DNA of 64,000 bases from JAUWKC01 sp035527845 (GTDB lineage: Bacteria; Planctomycetota; Phycisphaerae; Sedimentisphaerales; Anaerobacaceae). The position numbers and the translations under genes are program-made. The stretch covers positions 1 to 64,000 of the forward strand of contig DATKZT010000005.1 in NCBI GenBank assembly GCA_035527845.1. The letters run 5' to 3'. The notes beneath the pieces are model-generated. The model made no database searches and was not told the DNA's origin. It saw only the letters and a program-made list of their open reading frames with translations. Below are positions 41,785 to 51,112 of this stretch, piece after piece. Each line of letters starts with the position of its first letter. Position 1 is the first letter of the stretch.

Positions 41785-44352
41785 ATGGCTGCCACAAGGG
41801 TTTACATTCTGGCGCGTGAGCTTGATGTGAAAAGCGCGGCAATTGTGGAAAAATGCCAGGCCGAGGGTCTGGACGTGAATAACCACATGTCTGTGATATC
41901 GGCCGGCCTGGCGGCGACAATCCGAGAATGGTTCAGTGAGGGGGAGAATATCACCACTGTCGAAACCGCCAAGAAGGTGGACCTGAAGAAGGTGAAAATC
42001 AAAAAGACGCCAGAGCCGAAAAAGCCGGCAGAAAAGGCAAAAGCGAAGAAGCCAAGGAAGACGGTGACAGAGACAGAGAAGGAACCGGCCGCAACGGCGG
42101 TAATTGAGCCTGCCGAGCCGACGACTGAAGCATGTGTTGTGGTCGTAGAAGAACCTACACAAAAGGAACCCGAGCCGATATTGCCGGCAGGCCCGATTAT
42201 GGAGAAACCAGAGCCGGCGCGGCTCAGCGGCCCCCAAGTGGTTCGGGTCGAAGCGCCGGAACCTTTAACACGTCCAAGGCCAAGGGCCAGATACAATGAG
42301 CCTGCGACTGACCCCCTGATGTACAGCGAACTTGAGCAGGAAGATTTGACCCTGGCTCCCTCTTCCGAGAAGGGACGACTGCCAAAGCGATACAAGGAAA
42401 GAACGCACGGCCGTCGGCGGGCAGAGCTGGAAGCGGAGGCCCCAAAAAAATTGAGGGTCAGCAAATGGCGACAGAGAGATATTGAAGAAAGGCAGGCCCG
42501 GCTTGAAGCGGCCGGCGGTGAGGGCCTGCGATTGAGACCGGTTCGCAAGATTGCGGCCAAAGCTCATTCAGAAGTGATCGCCCCCATCAGGCCGAAAAAA
42601 GCTGTCATGAGCGAGCCCATAACGGTAAAGGGTTTGTCCGCAGCTTTGGCAGTCAAAGCAACGGATATTGTCAGCGCACTTATGCAACAAGGCGTCATGG
42701 CTACCGCCAATCAAACGATAAACAGTTATGCCGCAGAACTGGTGGCTCTGGAGTTCGGCGCCGAACTTGTCGTAGAACACAAGAGTCGGCTGGAAGACCA
42801 GATACGAGCGGACTTTGAGCAGCGGGAGAGAAGAAACCTGAATAGACGTTCGGTGGTGGCTACGATGCTGGGGCACGTTGATCATGGTAAGACCAGTTTG
42901 CTGGACAGAATCCGGTCAACTCAGGTCACCGCTGGTGAAGCAGGAGGCATAACTCAGCACATCGGCGCCTACCAGGTCACCCGCAACAATAGTAAGGTGA
43001 CGTTCCTCGACACGCCGGGCCATGAGGCTTTTACCGCGATGCGGGCCCGAGGGGCCAATATGACCGACGTGGCGGTGCTGGTGGTGGCTGCCGACGACGG
43101 CGTGATGCCCCAAACCGTCGAGGCGATAGCCCACAGCAGGGCGGCAAAGGTACCGATAATTGTGGCGTTGAACAAAATGGACCTGCCAGGATGTGACATC
43201 AATCGCATCTACTCGCAATTGTCTGAGCAGGGGCTGACACCGACCGATTGGGGAGGGGACACTGAGGTTGTGAAAACCAGTGCCGTTACAGGAGAGGGCA
43301 TAGACAATTTGCTCGAACATCTTGATTACGTGGCGGAGCTGCTTGAACTCAGAGCTGATGACAGTATCCCGGCCACCGGATGGGTGGTCGAAGCGAAGAT
43401 GTCCGCCAAGCGGGGAGCGGTGGCGACGCTGTTGATCAAGGAGGGTCGGCTGAGCAAGAGCGACGTGGTCTTGGCCGGCAGCGCCTATGGCAGAGTGAAG
43501 ACTCTGAAAGACAGCTTCAGCAAAAGCATAAGAACGGCCGCCAGTTCAACACCGGTGGAGATAACCGGCTTGAGCGGAGTACCACAGGCGGGCGACAGAT
43601 TCTACTGTCTCGATGACCTTAACCGAGCCAAGGCCGCCGCAGAGGAAAGTCGGATGTACTCCAGAGAAAGTTCGCTGGCGCAGCGGGCACAAGTTACTCT
43701 GGAGAATCTGTTCAGCCAAATCGAAGCCGGCAACGTGAAGGAGCTGAACCTTATCATCCGCGCTGATGTGCAGGGTTCGGTGGACGTATTGACAAAATAC
43801 CTGTCTGAGCTGAGTACCGACGAAGTCAAGATCAGGATTTTGCACGCGGCGCCGGGCGGAATAACGGAGGGCGACGTGGTGCTTGCTGAGGCGTCGAACG
43901 CCATTATCATCGGTTTTAACGTCGTCGCCGATGAACATGTGGCCAGGGCTGCCGAGGCAGGGTCAGTAGATATAAGGCTTTACAGTATAATCTATCGCAT
44001 AACCGAAGATTTGAAGAAGTCGATGGCCGGTCTGCTGGAACCGCAAGAGAAGGAGAAAACGGTTGGGCGAGCCGTGGTAAGAAAAACCTTTAAGGTTTCG
44101 AGAGTTGGAACCGTGGCCGGCTGTTATGTCAACAGCGGGCTGGTGACCAAGAATGCCAAGGTGCGGCTGATACGCGACAATGTTGTTATCCGCGATAACT
44201 TCACTATAGAATCTCTGAAGCACTTCAAAGACGATGTCCGCGAGGTCAAGACGGGGCTGGAGTGCGGCATCAAAATAGCAAAGTTCGATGATATCAAGGT
44301 CGACGACGTCTTTGACTTCTATGAAATGGTCAAGGTAGAAAGAACCCTTTAG
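41785..44352 (+). CDS. infB: Translation initiation factor IF-2
   Basis: 855 aa. Places initiator tRNA on the 30S subunit. An IF2N domain (RVYILARELDVKSAAIVEKC) starts the protein; a charged, K/E/P-rich linker spans about 65-265; a second IF2N-like segment (ITVKGLSAALAVKATDIVSA) precedes the GTPase core with GHVDHGKTS (G1), GGITQHIGAY (G2), DTPGHEAF (G3), NKMD (G4) and SA in TSAVTGEG (G5). Domains II-IV follow (LIIRADVQGSVDVL, FKVSRVGTVAGC). Length is standard. Downstream of nusA by 68 bp. Confidence 0.97.
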   Translation: MAATRVYILARELDVKSAAIVEKCQAEGLDVNNHMSVISAGLAATIREWFSEGENITTVETAKKVDLKKVKIKKTPEPKKPAEKAKAKKPRKTVTETEKEPAATAVIEPAEPTTEACVVVVEEPTQKEPEPILPAGPIMEKPEPARLSGPQVVRVEAPEPLTRPRPRARYNEPATDPLMYSELEQEDLTLAPSSEKGRLPKRYKERTHGRRRAELEAEAPKKLRVSKWRQRDIEERQARLEAAGGEGLRLRPVRKIAAKAHSEVIAPIRPKKAVMSEPITVKGLSAALAVKATDIVSALMQQGVMATANQTINSYAAELVALEFGAELVVEHKSRLEDQIRADFEQRERRNLNRRSVVATMLGHVDHGKTSLLDRIRSTQVTAGEAGGITQHIGAYQVTRNNSKVTFLDTPGHEAFTAMRARGANMTDVAVLVVAADDGVMPQTVEAIAHSRAAKVPIIVALNKMDLPGCDINRIYSQLSEQGLTPTDWGGDTEVVKTSAVTGEGIDNLLEHLDYVAELLELRADDSIPATGWVVEAKMSAKRGAVATLLIKEGRLSKSDVVLAGSAYGRVKTLKDSFSKSIRTAASSTPVEITGLSGVPQAGDRFYCLDDLNRAKAAAEESRMYSRESSLAQRAQVTLENLFSQIEAGNVKELNLIIRADVQGSVDVLTKYLSELSTDEVKIRILHAAPGGITEGDVVLAEASNAIIIGFNVVADEHVARAAEAGSVDIRLYSIIYRITEDLKKSMAGLLEPQEKEKTVGRAVVRKTFKVSRVGTVAGCYVNSGLVTKNAKVRLIRDNVVIRDNFTIESLKHFKDDVREVKTGLECGIKIAKFDDIKVDDVFDFYEMVKVERTL

Positions 44353-44358
44353 GCGCAT

Positions 44359-44382
44359 CCTGCCGACCGATCGGCCGGCAGG
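44359..44382 (+). repeat. GC-rich palindrome between infB and rbfA
   Basis: CCTGCCG (44359) pairs with CGGCAGG (44376), flanked by GCGC on the left and GCGC on the right. No T-run, so it is probably a small interspersed palindrome or mRNA-stability hairpin and not a terminator. Confidence 0.55.
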
Positions 44383-44410
44383 GCGCAAAGGGCCAAGACG
44401 CAGGGTGATT

Positions 44411-44839
44411 ATGCCGACGAGAAGGCAGGAAAAAGTAGCCCGTATGGTGAAAGAAGTGGTCAGCTATGCTGTCACCAATCATCTCAACGACCCTCGTATC
44501 CAGGGGTTTGTAAGCGTCACGAGAGTCGAGATGTCGCGTGACTTGCGCACCGCGGACGTGTACCTGAGCATCTTTACGAGAGACCCCCTTCTGCAGGAAG
44601 GTGGTGAGGCAGCGTCCGCAAAAACGCAGACCGAGCAAAACAAGACTTTTGCGGCCATTACACATGCAAAGAGCAAGATACAATCACTGCTGGCGGACAG
44701 ATTACGATGCAAATTCTGTCCGGTATTGCGTTTTCATACGGATGAGAGGTTCAAGAAGACGCTTGAAACCATGCAATTAATTGAGAAGGCCGCCAGCGAG
44801 CTGAAGCAGAAAGATGTCACGGAAGGAGAACAGCGATAA
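44411..44839 (+). CDS. rbfA: 30S ribosome-binding factor A
   Basis: 142 aa from ATG 44411 (MPTRRQEKVARMVKEVVS). RbfA helps mature the 16S 5' region. Landmarks: ITNHLNDPRIQGFVSVTRVE-like LNDPRIQGFVSVTRVEMSRD, VYLSIF, and FCPVLRFHTDERFKKTLE near the end. A short polar insert with QEGGEAASAKTQTEQN lies mid-protein where most homologues have a turn. Position after infB is canonical. Confidence 0.92.
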   Translation: MPTRRQEKVARMVKEVVSYAVTNHLNDPRIQGFVSVTRVEMSRDLRTADVYLSIFTRDPLLQEGGEAASAKTQTEQNKTFAAITHAKSKIQSLLADRLRCKFCPVLRFHTDERFKKTLETMQLIEKAASELKQKDVTEGEQR

Positions 44840-44886
44840 TGGTCGTCGTCTGAGTTGGTTGAGACAAAGCATTGGCCGGGTCTTTT

Positions 44887-45588
44887 ATGAAGAACAGTAG
44901 AGAATATTCTCAAAAACTACGGAAGCTGTACCGCTCACTGAAGAGCAAACACCCGAAACCGCAGCCTGCTGCTTACGAGGAGCCGGTGGATGCACTTGTT
45001 TGCGGCATCTTGAGCGAAAAAATAAGTGAGACGGGGGCCCGATCGGCGATAAAGAGATTTGTGGACCATTTCATTGATTGGAATGATTTGCGCGTCTCGC
45101 GAACAGAAGAAATCGTCGAACTGTTAAGGGGTGATACCACCGTTGCAAGAGATGTGGCCGGGACCCTCATGCGGGCTCTAAAGGCGGTGTTCGAAAAATA
45201 CAATACGGTCAGCTTGAAAGCCCTGAAGAAAATGGGCAAGAAACCGGCGAGACAGACTCTGGAGAAAATTGAAGGGGTCACCACTTTCGTAACCGACTAT
45301 TGCATGCTGACGTCTTTGCAGGGTCACGCCATACCACTTACAAAGACGATGCTGGACTATTTGAGAAGCAACGAGCTGGTTCACCCGGATGCTGAAGACC
45401 ATCAGATAGAGGGTTTCCTGGCGAGACAAATCTCGGCTGAGAACGCGTACGAATTCTACGTTCTTTTGCGGTCGGAAAGCGAGTCACCGGGCGCCCCCAC
45501 GGACCGAAAGACCCGGTGTAGGGTCAAGGCCGAGACCGCCGGCGAGACGAAGAAAAAAACAACCAAAACGAGAAAGCTGAAAAAATAG
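44887..45588 (+). CDS. Endonuclease III-like HhH protein lacking catalytic residues and Fe-S cluster
   Basis: 233 aa from ATG 44887. The first 190 residues thread onto the EndoIII/HhH-GPD fold (PVDALVCGILSEKISETGAR; LEKIEGVTTFVTDYCMLTSL). Where active glycosylases have the LPGVGxKTA hairpin Lys, this protein reads IEGVTTFVT; where they have V-D-T-H, it reads P-L-T-K-T. The four-Cys cluster loop is also missing. The end is K/T/R-rich (ETKKKTTKTRKLKK). It appears to be a non-catalytic DNA- or RNA-binding relative. Lies between rbfA and hisG, so a ribosome- or transcription-linked role is possible but unproven. Confidence 0.65.
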   Translation: MKNSREYSQKLRKLYRSLKSKHPKPQPAAYEEPVDALVCGILSEKISETGARSAIKRFVDHFIDWNDLRVSRTEEIVELLRGDTTVARDVAGTLMRALKAVFEKYNTVSLKALKKMGKKPARQTLEKIEGVTTFVTDYCMLTSLQGHAIPLTKTMLDYLRSNELVHPDAEDHQIEGFLARQISAENAYEFYVLLRSESESPGAPTDRKTRCRVKAETAGETKKKTTKTRKLKK

Positions 45589-45616
45589 AAGCAAAAGAAA
45601 GGAACCCTTATTCAAT

Positions 45617-46492
45617 ATGTCCCAGGAGATACTCAAATTAGGCATTCCCGCGGGCAGTCTCCAGAAAGCGACGGTCGAGCTTCTGAAGAGAGCCGGTTAC
45701 CACATTTCGGAGTCAAACAGGGGATATCTTCCACACATAGACGATGAGCAGATCGGGTTGATTCGCCTGCGTGCCCAGGAGATGAGCAGATATGTCGCCG
45801 ACGGTGTTCTCGACGCGGGTTTCACCGGGTATGACTGGATCATGGAAAATAATTCCCAGGTCGTGGAGGTTTGTGAGCTCGCCTACAGCAAGGCGACGAG
45901 CAGGCCTGCAAGATGGGTGCTGGCGGTCCCCTGTGAGTCGAGGGTAACCAGAGCAGAGGAGCTCCAGGGCGGTATCGTCGCCACCGAGCTGGTTAATGTA
46001 ACCAGGAAGTATTTTGCAGACAAGAATATTGACGTAAAGGTCGAGTTCAGCTGGGGTGCTACCGAGGTAAAGGCGCGCCTGGTAGACGCAATAGTGGAGC
46101 TGACCGAAACCGGAGCTTCGCTGCGGGAAAACGACCTGCGGATTATTGATACCGTGATAACGTCCACGACAAGATTCATTGCAAACGAACAAGCCTGGCG
46201 GGACAAGTTCAAGAAGTCCAAGATAGAAAACATCGCTATTCTGCTCAATGCCGCAATTGACGCCCGCGACAGAGTAGGTTTGAAAATGAACGTAAACAGG
46301 AAGGATTTGGACTCGATATTGAAGGTATTGCCCGCGGAAAAGAGCCCGACCATCTCTGGTTTGGCCGATTCCGATTATGTCGCCGTGGAGGTGGTTATCG
46401 AGGACCGCATCGAACGCACTCTGGTTCCGGCCTTGAAACGGGCCGGCGCCTCCGGCATAATCACCTATCCACTCAACAAAGTAATACACTGA
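45617..46492 (+). CDS. hisG: ATP phosphoribosyltransferase, long form
   Basis: 291 aa, the HisG(L) length. First step of histidine synthesis. Landmarks: LKLGIPAGSLQKATVELLKR, DAGFTGYDWI, VATELVNVTRKYFADKNIDV, and the PRPP-binding EGAS-like ELTETGASLRENDLRIIDTV. The C-terminal regulatory domain is present (TISGLADSDYVAVEVVIEDR), so histidine feedback is likely. No other his gene is nearby. Confidence 0.95.
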   Translation: MSQEILKLGIPAGSLQKATVELLKRAGYHISESNRGYLPHIDDEQIGLIRLRAQEMSRYVADGVLDAGFTGYDWIMENNSQVVEVCELAYSKATSRPARWVLAVPCESRVTRAEELQGGIVATELVNVTRKYFADKNIDVKVEFSWGATEVKARLVDAIVELTETGASLRENDLRIIDTVITSTTRFIANEQAWRDKFKKSKIENIAILLNAAIDARDRVGLKMNVNRKDLDSILKVLPAEKSPTISGLADSDYVAVEVVIEDRIERTLVPALKRAGASGIITYPLNKVIH

Positions 46493-46594
46493 TGCGAATC
46501 GCCTTGGCCATTTCAGCATTTCGGCGAACGGCAACCTCCTCCGCGTATAGACACTTTTACACAGGAAATCGTGCCTTGACCAAGGTCTAAACAG

Positions 46595-47761
46595 ATGACC
46601 CGCGAATACCTCGAAGATTTGCATGGTATGTTCAACGCTTCAAATGAGGCTCGATCATTATTCGAGAGAGTTGCCGGGGCGCCTGCGCGGAGCCGGCAGG
46701 ATGTCCTGACGGATATGGAAAAGTTGAGAAAAACTGTAGGATTGACATACACGCTGCTGGCCCTGTATCGTCAGCAGGTCAACAGTGGATTCGTATTGGC
46801 CGACCCTCTCAAAACCGAGGGAAAGCACAGCAAGGAATTCTTTGATCCTGATACCGGGATAACTTTCCGCCTGCAATGGAATCCGCTTCGGGAGCTGAGA
46901 AAAGACCACGCACTTCTCGTCGAACGTAACGTCGTCGCCGAGAATGTGGACGAGACCAGACTCATAAACAGAAGGGGGGACGGCAAGGCCTGCTATCTGT
47001 GCAAGACCAACATTGACGTGCAAAATCCAGGTGAGATTCTTTTCGAAATCGACCTGGCGGGCGAGAAGTTCTACGCGGGGGCCAATTTCGCTTATATGGC
47101 GAACAACCATTTCACGATAATGAACGCCGAGCATTGCCCTCAAAGGTATCGCAAGGAAACTCCCACAGTGCTAAACGACTTTGTTTGCAAGACAGAGGGA
47201 TATTTCCGCGCGATATTCAACGGCAGAGCAGGGGCTTCCATTGAATGGCATGAGCATATCCAGGCAACCACCGAGCATTTTCCGATTGAGCAGATAAGGA
47301 TTGATGGCAAGCATGTTGTACACGAGAGCAAAGAGATAAGAATTTCACATCCGTTTTACTACATTCCGGTCTGGGTAATCGAGGGACGGAACAAGGGAAG
47401 TGTCGAGCTTGTCACAGACAGGATCGTCGAAATCTGGCAGGAGCTGAATCAAAACGACCACACAGAGAATATTATCGCCGCCGGATCAGGGGCTCGATAC
47501 CGAACATTTGTAATACTGAGGGACCGAAACAAGCTTGCTGCAAGTAAGTCCGGAAAGAAGGGGGCCATGGCGGCTTTCGAGACAGGAGGAAACATTATAC
47601 TGTCTTGTTCGGCTGGCTCTCGCCGGAACGAATTAGACGAGAAACACACCTTCGATAATGCAGGTCTCGATACAGTCAAACAACTTCTAAAAGAAATTTC
47701 TCCCGACAGGCGGAGCTGTCTGCATTTGTTGGACAAGGTTAGTGCAAACATTTGTGCCTGA
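46595..47761 (+). CDS. HIT-superfamily nucleotidyltransferase/phosphorylase-like protein (DUF4922 type)
   Basis: 388 aa. The catalytic-type motif H219-E-H221-I-Q223 sits in GASIEWHEHIQATTEHFP, matching the H-x-H-x-Q of GalT/GDP-hexose phosphorylase-like HIT proteins. A CYLC pair (133-136) may bind zinc as in GalT. HFTIMNAEHCPQ and an N-terminal helical region complete the fold. Family members cleave or transfer nucleotide-sugars. It follows hisG by 102 bp, but no functional link is evident. Substrate unknown. Confidence 0.72.
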   Translation: MTREYLEDLHGMFNASNEARSLFERVAGAPARSRQDVLTDMEKLRKTVGLTYTLLALYRQQVNSGFVLADPLKTEGKHSKEFFDPDTGITFRLQWNPLRELRKDHALLVERNVVAENVDETRLINRRGDGKACYLCKTNIDVQNPGEILFEIDLAGEKFYAGANFAYMANNHFTIMNAEHCPQRYRKETPTVLNDFVCKTEGYFRAIFNGRAGASIEWHEHIQATTEHFPIEQIRIDGKHVVHESKEIRISHPFYYIPVWVIEGRNKGSVELVTDRIVEIWQELNQNDHTENIIAAGSGARYRTFVILRDRNKLAASKSGKKGAMAAFETGGNIILSCSAGSRRNELDEKHTFDNAGLDTVKQLLKEISPDRRSCLHLLDKVSANICA

Positions 47762-47807
47762 TGTAACACAGAGGGCTCAAGACGCAGGCAAGTCAACGGT
47801 AGCTGCC

Positions 47808-47838
47808 GGTGCGATGGGGAAAGCATACCCCTCGCACC
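47808..47838. other. Hairpin between convergent genes
   Basis: GGTGCGATGGGG pairs with CCCCTCGCACC around AAAGCAT plus A. It lies between the convergent ends of the HIT-like gene and the DUF3352-like gene and may stop transcription from both sides, although neither side has a good T-run. Confidence 0.5.
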
Positions 47839-47850
47839 ATACAAGGTTTG

Positions 47851-49767
47851 TTACTCGCTCCGAGGCGAAGTGAGATACTTGAATTCGAAGAAGAAGCCGT
47901 CACTGCGGCTAACCCCATAGAAAGCGGACACGCCGAAATACTTGCGCACGGCCTCAAAGTCAGGCAAAAGACCAAAATTGAACAAATCAAGTCCCTCCTG
48001 AGAAAATATCAGGCTAAGACTCGAGTCCAGCCCGACACCCAGGTAGCCGGTCGAACCGGCAGCGCCGCTCTTGCCGCTTTCTTTCAGCATTCGCCAGGAA
48101 AGCTCGCCTGAGGCCTCATTGTCCTCAAAACTTGCCAGTCCCGCCCTCCCGGGAATCGCTGATTTGGCCGCGGCGAACCACTTCGCTGAATCCACCGACG
48201 CAGCTCCAGCACTGTTTAGAGCGCGAATCGCCGCTTCCACGGCGGACTCTACTCCGACGATTAGATGAGTGTCAGTAACCGTGAATGCCAATGTTGACCC
48301 CTGCGGCGCCTTCTGCTCAACAGGACCCTGCATCGGCGCGACTCGGGGGCGCAGAAACGGCGCCGCAGGCAGCGCCACGTGATAAATGGTATGGCCCAGA
48401 AGTTCGCGCCTCGCATCAGGTTTGTTCGGAGCAATTACTTTGCTGTGTAACAGCGACAGAGATTTCTCAAGGGGCTTGCGGCTGTTCACCGCCAAAGCAA
48501 AGACCGACTCTGTCGGTTTGACGCCGACATAAAAGGGCTTGTTTATGCTTTGAGCAATTACTATTTGCGAGCCTAAGTGGTCAATAATGTCCTCCTTTAT
48601 CCTTAATCCAGGCTCGTCCGGCGAGCTCGATGTTGCAAGTGGCGTATACATCCACGCGGCAGCCTGAGGCGAGAAGCTCCCGAGTATGTTGGCGAGCTCC
48701 TCATAGGCCTTTCGAACGTTCAAATTGAAAAACACGAGCGAACAGGTTGTCGGAGCCACGAATCGTGGAACTCCAAATGTCCCCGGCTCCGGCTCCAGCA
48801 TTTTACAGGCGCCTCTTTTGGCGCCGTTAATCTTAAGCAATGTCTTTGCGCTGCAGGAAATGCCGGGCTCCCGGCTGAACCCGACGCAGCCGGACAGACA
48901 CGTTACATTATCGAGCCCCAGGTTCCCGGTCATTGTTCTTGTCTGACCGCCAGCATCTCCAGCAATAATTGACCTGATTATCTGGTTTATATTGACGTAG
49001 AAATCAACGTCGTGGTATGGCCCGACCGCCCGCACGCCGGCCGTGTATTCGGCGTCGTCGGCAAGCGTCGGGCTCGTCGCCCCTTTGATATGCGCAAGCA
49101 GGAATCTCAGAATGTCGATATTATCACAGACAAGCAGGGCATCATCGAAATAGCAGTAGTGCAGTTTCTCCGGCGGCGGTTGAATGGTATTCGTGGACGG
49201 CGGTTTATTCCCTTCGGGTCTGTAACTGCCGGGGCCCGAGGCTTTCTCTGCCGCAACCTCTTTGGTCATCGTCACAATAGTGATGCCGCGATAATCTTCG
49301 CTGCTCTTGTGCAACCCGCTTTCAACGGCCTTGTCGACCATTTCGTCCACGGCCTGCCTCACTCTGACAAGCGCACTACCCCACTGAGATATAAGCAATA
49401 GATGGGGCTCGTCAATGTTTTTTGCCTGCTCGCTGAGCACCAAGGCCAGGGCCACTCTGCCTTGCGGCAACATGTCGCTGCTGATTATTGCTTCGGCGAT
49501 CTTGTTGTCCGTTTTCTGCATTTTTTCGCGCCATCTCTTCTTGAGGTCCTCCACAAAGGCGGACATGGCCGGGTCCTTGTACAGCCTGTAGAAGTTAGTT
49601 TTGTCAAGCGCCGCTTTCATCCGGCTGAAATTGTCAACATTCAACAGCAGAATGGTCTCGGGCGGTATGAGCTTGGCAGTCTCAGGCAGCACAGTGCTCT
49701 GCGCTGAAGCACATTCATCTCCGCAGAAGTACAAGCTCAAAAGCAAAAAACAGAGGACTTTCTTCAT
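47851..49767 (-). CDS. Secreted DUF3352-like protein
   Basis: 638 aa. Signal peptide about 1-22 (KKVLCFLLLSLYFCGDECASA). The start of the mature part (LPETAKLIPPETILLLNVDN, then FSRMKAALDKTNFYRLYKDP) is typical of DUF3352-like planctomycete proteins. The body alternates helices and strands with few charged motifs (YCYFDDALLVCDN, LAFTVTDTHLIVGVESAVEA) and no catalytic signature. Function of the family is unknown. Shares its orientation with the upstream protease gene, 26 bp away, so the two are likely co-transcribed and both act outside the cytoplasm. Confidence 0.65.
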   Translation of the reverse strand: MKKVLCFLLLSLYFCGDECASAQSTVLPETAKLIPPETILLLNVDNFSRMKAALDKTNFYRLYKDPAMSAFVEDLKKRWREKMQKTDNKIAEAIISSDMLPQGRVALALVLSEQAKNIDEPHLLLISQWGSALVRVRQAVDEMVDKAVESGLHKSSEDYRGITIVTMTKEVAAEKASGPGSYRPEGNKPPSTNTIQPPPEKLHYCYFDDALLVCDNIDILRFLLAHIKGATSPTLADDAEYTAGVRAVGPYHDVDFYVNINQIIRSIIAGDAGGQTRTMTGNLGLDNVTCLSGCVGFSREPGISCSAKTLLKINGAKRGACKMLEPEPGTFGVPRFVAPTTCSLVFFNLNVRKAYEELANILGSFSPQAAAWMYTPLATSSSPDEPGLRIKEDIIDHLGSQIVIAQSINKPFYVGVKPTESVFALAVNSRKPLEKSLSLLHSKVIAPNKPDARRELLGHTIYHVALPAAPFLRPRVAPMQGPVEQKAPQGSTLAFTVTDTHLIVGVESAVEAAIRALNSAGAASVDSAKWFAAAKSAIPGRAGLASFEDNEASGELSWRMLKESGKSGAAGSTGYLGVGLDSSLSLIFSQEGLDLFNFGLLPDFEAVRKYFGVSAFYGVSRSDGFFFEFKYLTSPRSE

Positions 49768-49793
49768 CCGTGCGCCTTTCAGTCAAAGCCGGA

Positions 49794-50813
49794 CTATCGG
49801 TTCTTGTCTTCAGAGAATCTTGGTTTTTGCTTGTTGCGTCTTCGGTCCGGCTGAAGATACTTGAAACCCGTGTTTGGATTGTCCTTGTCGTATGCGAAGG
49901 CGTCACGGTTGTCTATAAAATGCTTTATGTAGTCCACCGGTATGGCGAAGCCGAGTCCTCCAAAGAATATGTATCCCATGTTTGTGACTCCTATGACCTC
50001 CCCCGCCAGATTGAACAGGGGGCCGCCTGAATTGCCTGGATTGATGTCTGCGCTTGTCTGAATATAGACAAGGCCTTCAAAGGCCCTGTTCTTTGTGCTG
50101 ATGACGCCATCCGTGACCGTTCGCTCCAGGCCGAGCGGGTTGCCGATGGCAAAAACCTTTTCGCCGACGTCAATACGGTCAATGTCACCAAGGTAAACGA
50201 ATTTGAGTTTTGCCCCCTGGACGTCCTCGACCTTCAGCAGCGCCAGGTCCACAAAAGGATTTATGGCTTCTATTTTGACCTTTTTGAATTTCTTCTTCTC
50301 AAAACCGTCCGGAGCCTTTTGGAACACTGTAACCTCAATCTTCGTCTCCTTTTCTATAACATGATAGTTGGTTATGAGAAATCCGTCCTCATTTATAAAG
50401 AAGCCTGACCCCATCCCTGCCGGACTGGAAACCTTCACCACCGCTTCGGAAAATGCGTCCACGCATTTCTCGATGGTGGTTTTTTTCAGTTTGGATGTAT
50501 AGTACAAGTGTCCTGCCGGCCGCCAGGATGAGTTCGGCTCTGCGCCCGGCTCAAGAACCTCGGTTTCTTCCGCCGGGGGCACGGATTTACCCGAACCGTA
50601 CTGCTGCTCGAGTATCTGCTCTCTGGGAATCTTCAGAATGTCTATGCCCACATCTATAACCAGATAAGCCTGCTTATCAACGAGAATATCGCCGGTCAGT
50701 TTTTGGCCTTCTTTCAGGACGACGGTGTCGGCAAACACATCACAGAACACGCCGAGGGAAAGAAACGTCAAAGCCGCCGGAATCACAAAAACGACGATAC
50801 TGCAAGACCTCAT
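49794..50813 (-). CDS. Secreted trypsin-like serine protease, DegP-type without PDZ
   Basis: 339 aa. Signal peptide about 1-28. A short N-terminal beta module (DTVVLKEGQKLTGDILVDKQ) precedes the protease domain. The triad is complete: H151 (ITNYHVIE), D189 (VDLALLKV) and S262 (INPGNSGGPLF). After the domain comes only a charged tail (KPRFSEDKNR), with no PDZ domain as in HtrA proteins. It probably degrades or processes envelope proteins. First gene of a pair with the DUF3352-like gene. Confidence 0.88.
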   Translation of the reverse strand: MRSCSIVVFVIPAALTFLSLGVFCDVFADTVVLKEGQKLTGDILVDKQAYLVIDVGIDILKIPREQILEQQYGSGKSVPPAEETEVLEPGAEPNSSWRPAGHLYYTSKLKKTTIEKCVDAFSEAVVKVSSPAGMGSGFFINEDGFLITNYHVIEKETKIEVTVFQKAPDGFEKKKFKKVKIEAINPFVDLALLKVEDVQGAKLKFVYLGDIDRIDVGEKVFAIGNPLGLERTVTDGVISTKNRAFEGLVYIQTSADINPGNSGGPLFNLAGEVIGVTNMGYIFFGGLGFAIPVDYIKHFIDNRDAFAYDKDNPNTGFKYLQPDRRRNKQKPRFSEDKNR

Positions 50814-51112
50814 ACATTACTCCTTAATTGGGGTTCTGCCTGCTCACAGGTATCAGTTAGTAAGCTCAAAAGCCACTGCGCCTGACGCGTCTCATTATAT
50901 GCGCCGGCATGTTCCAAAGCAATCAGAAAGTGCCGACGTGGTCAAGGTTCTTCCGAGCGAATCACCTTCCGATGTTTGGGCGAAAAGGGGCCAACCGTGA
51001 AAAAGTTTGGTTTATCGCTTGTTTTTTTTCGGGAAATGGTGTTTAATTGTTCTTTTCATGGTCATATAGAGACCGCTAACTGAGCATAGAATTTTGTTGA
51101 GGTGAAAGAGAG

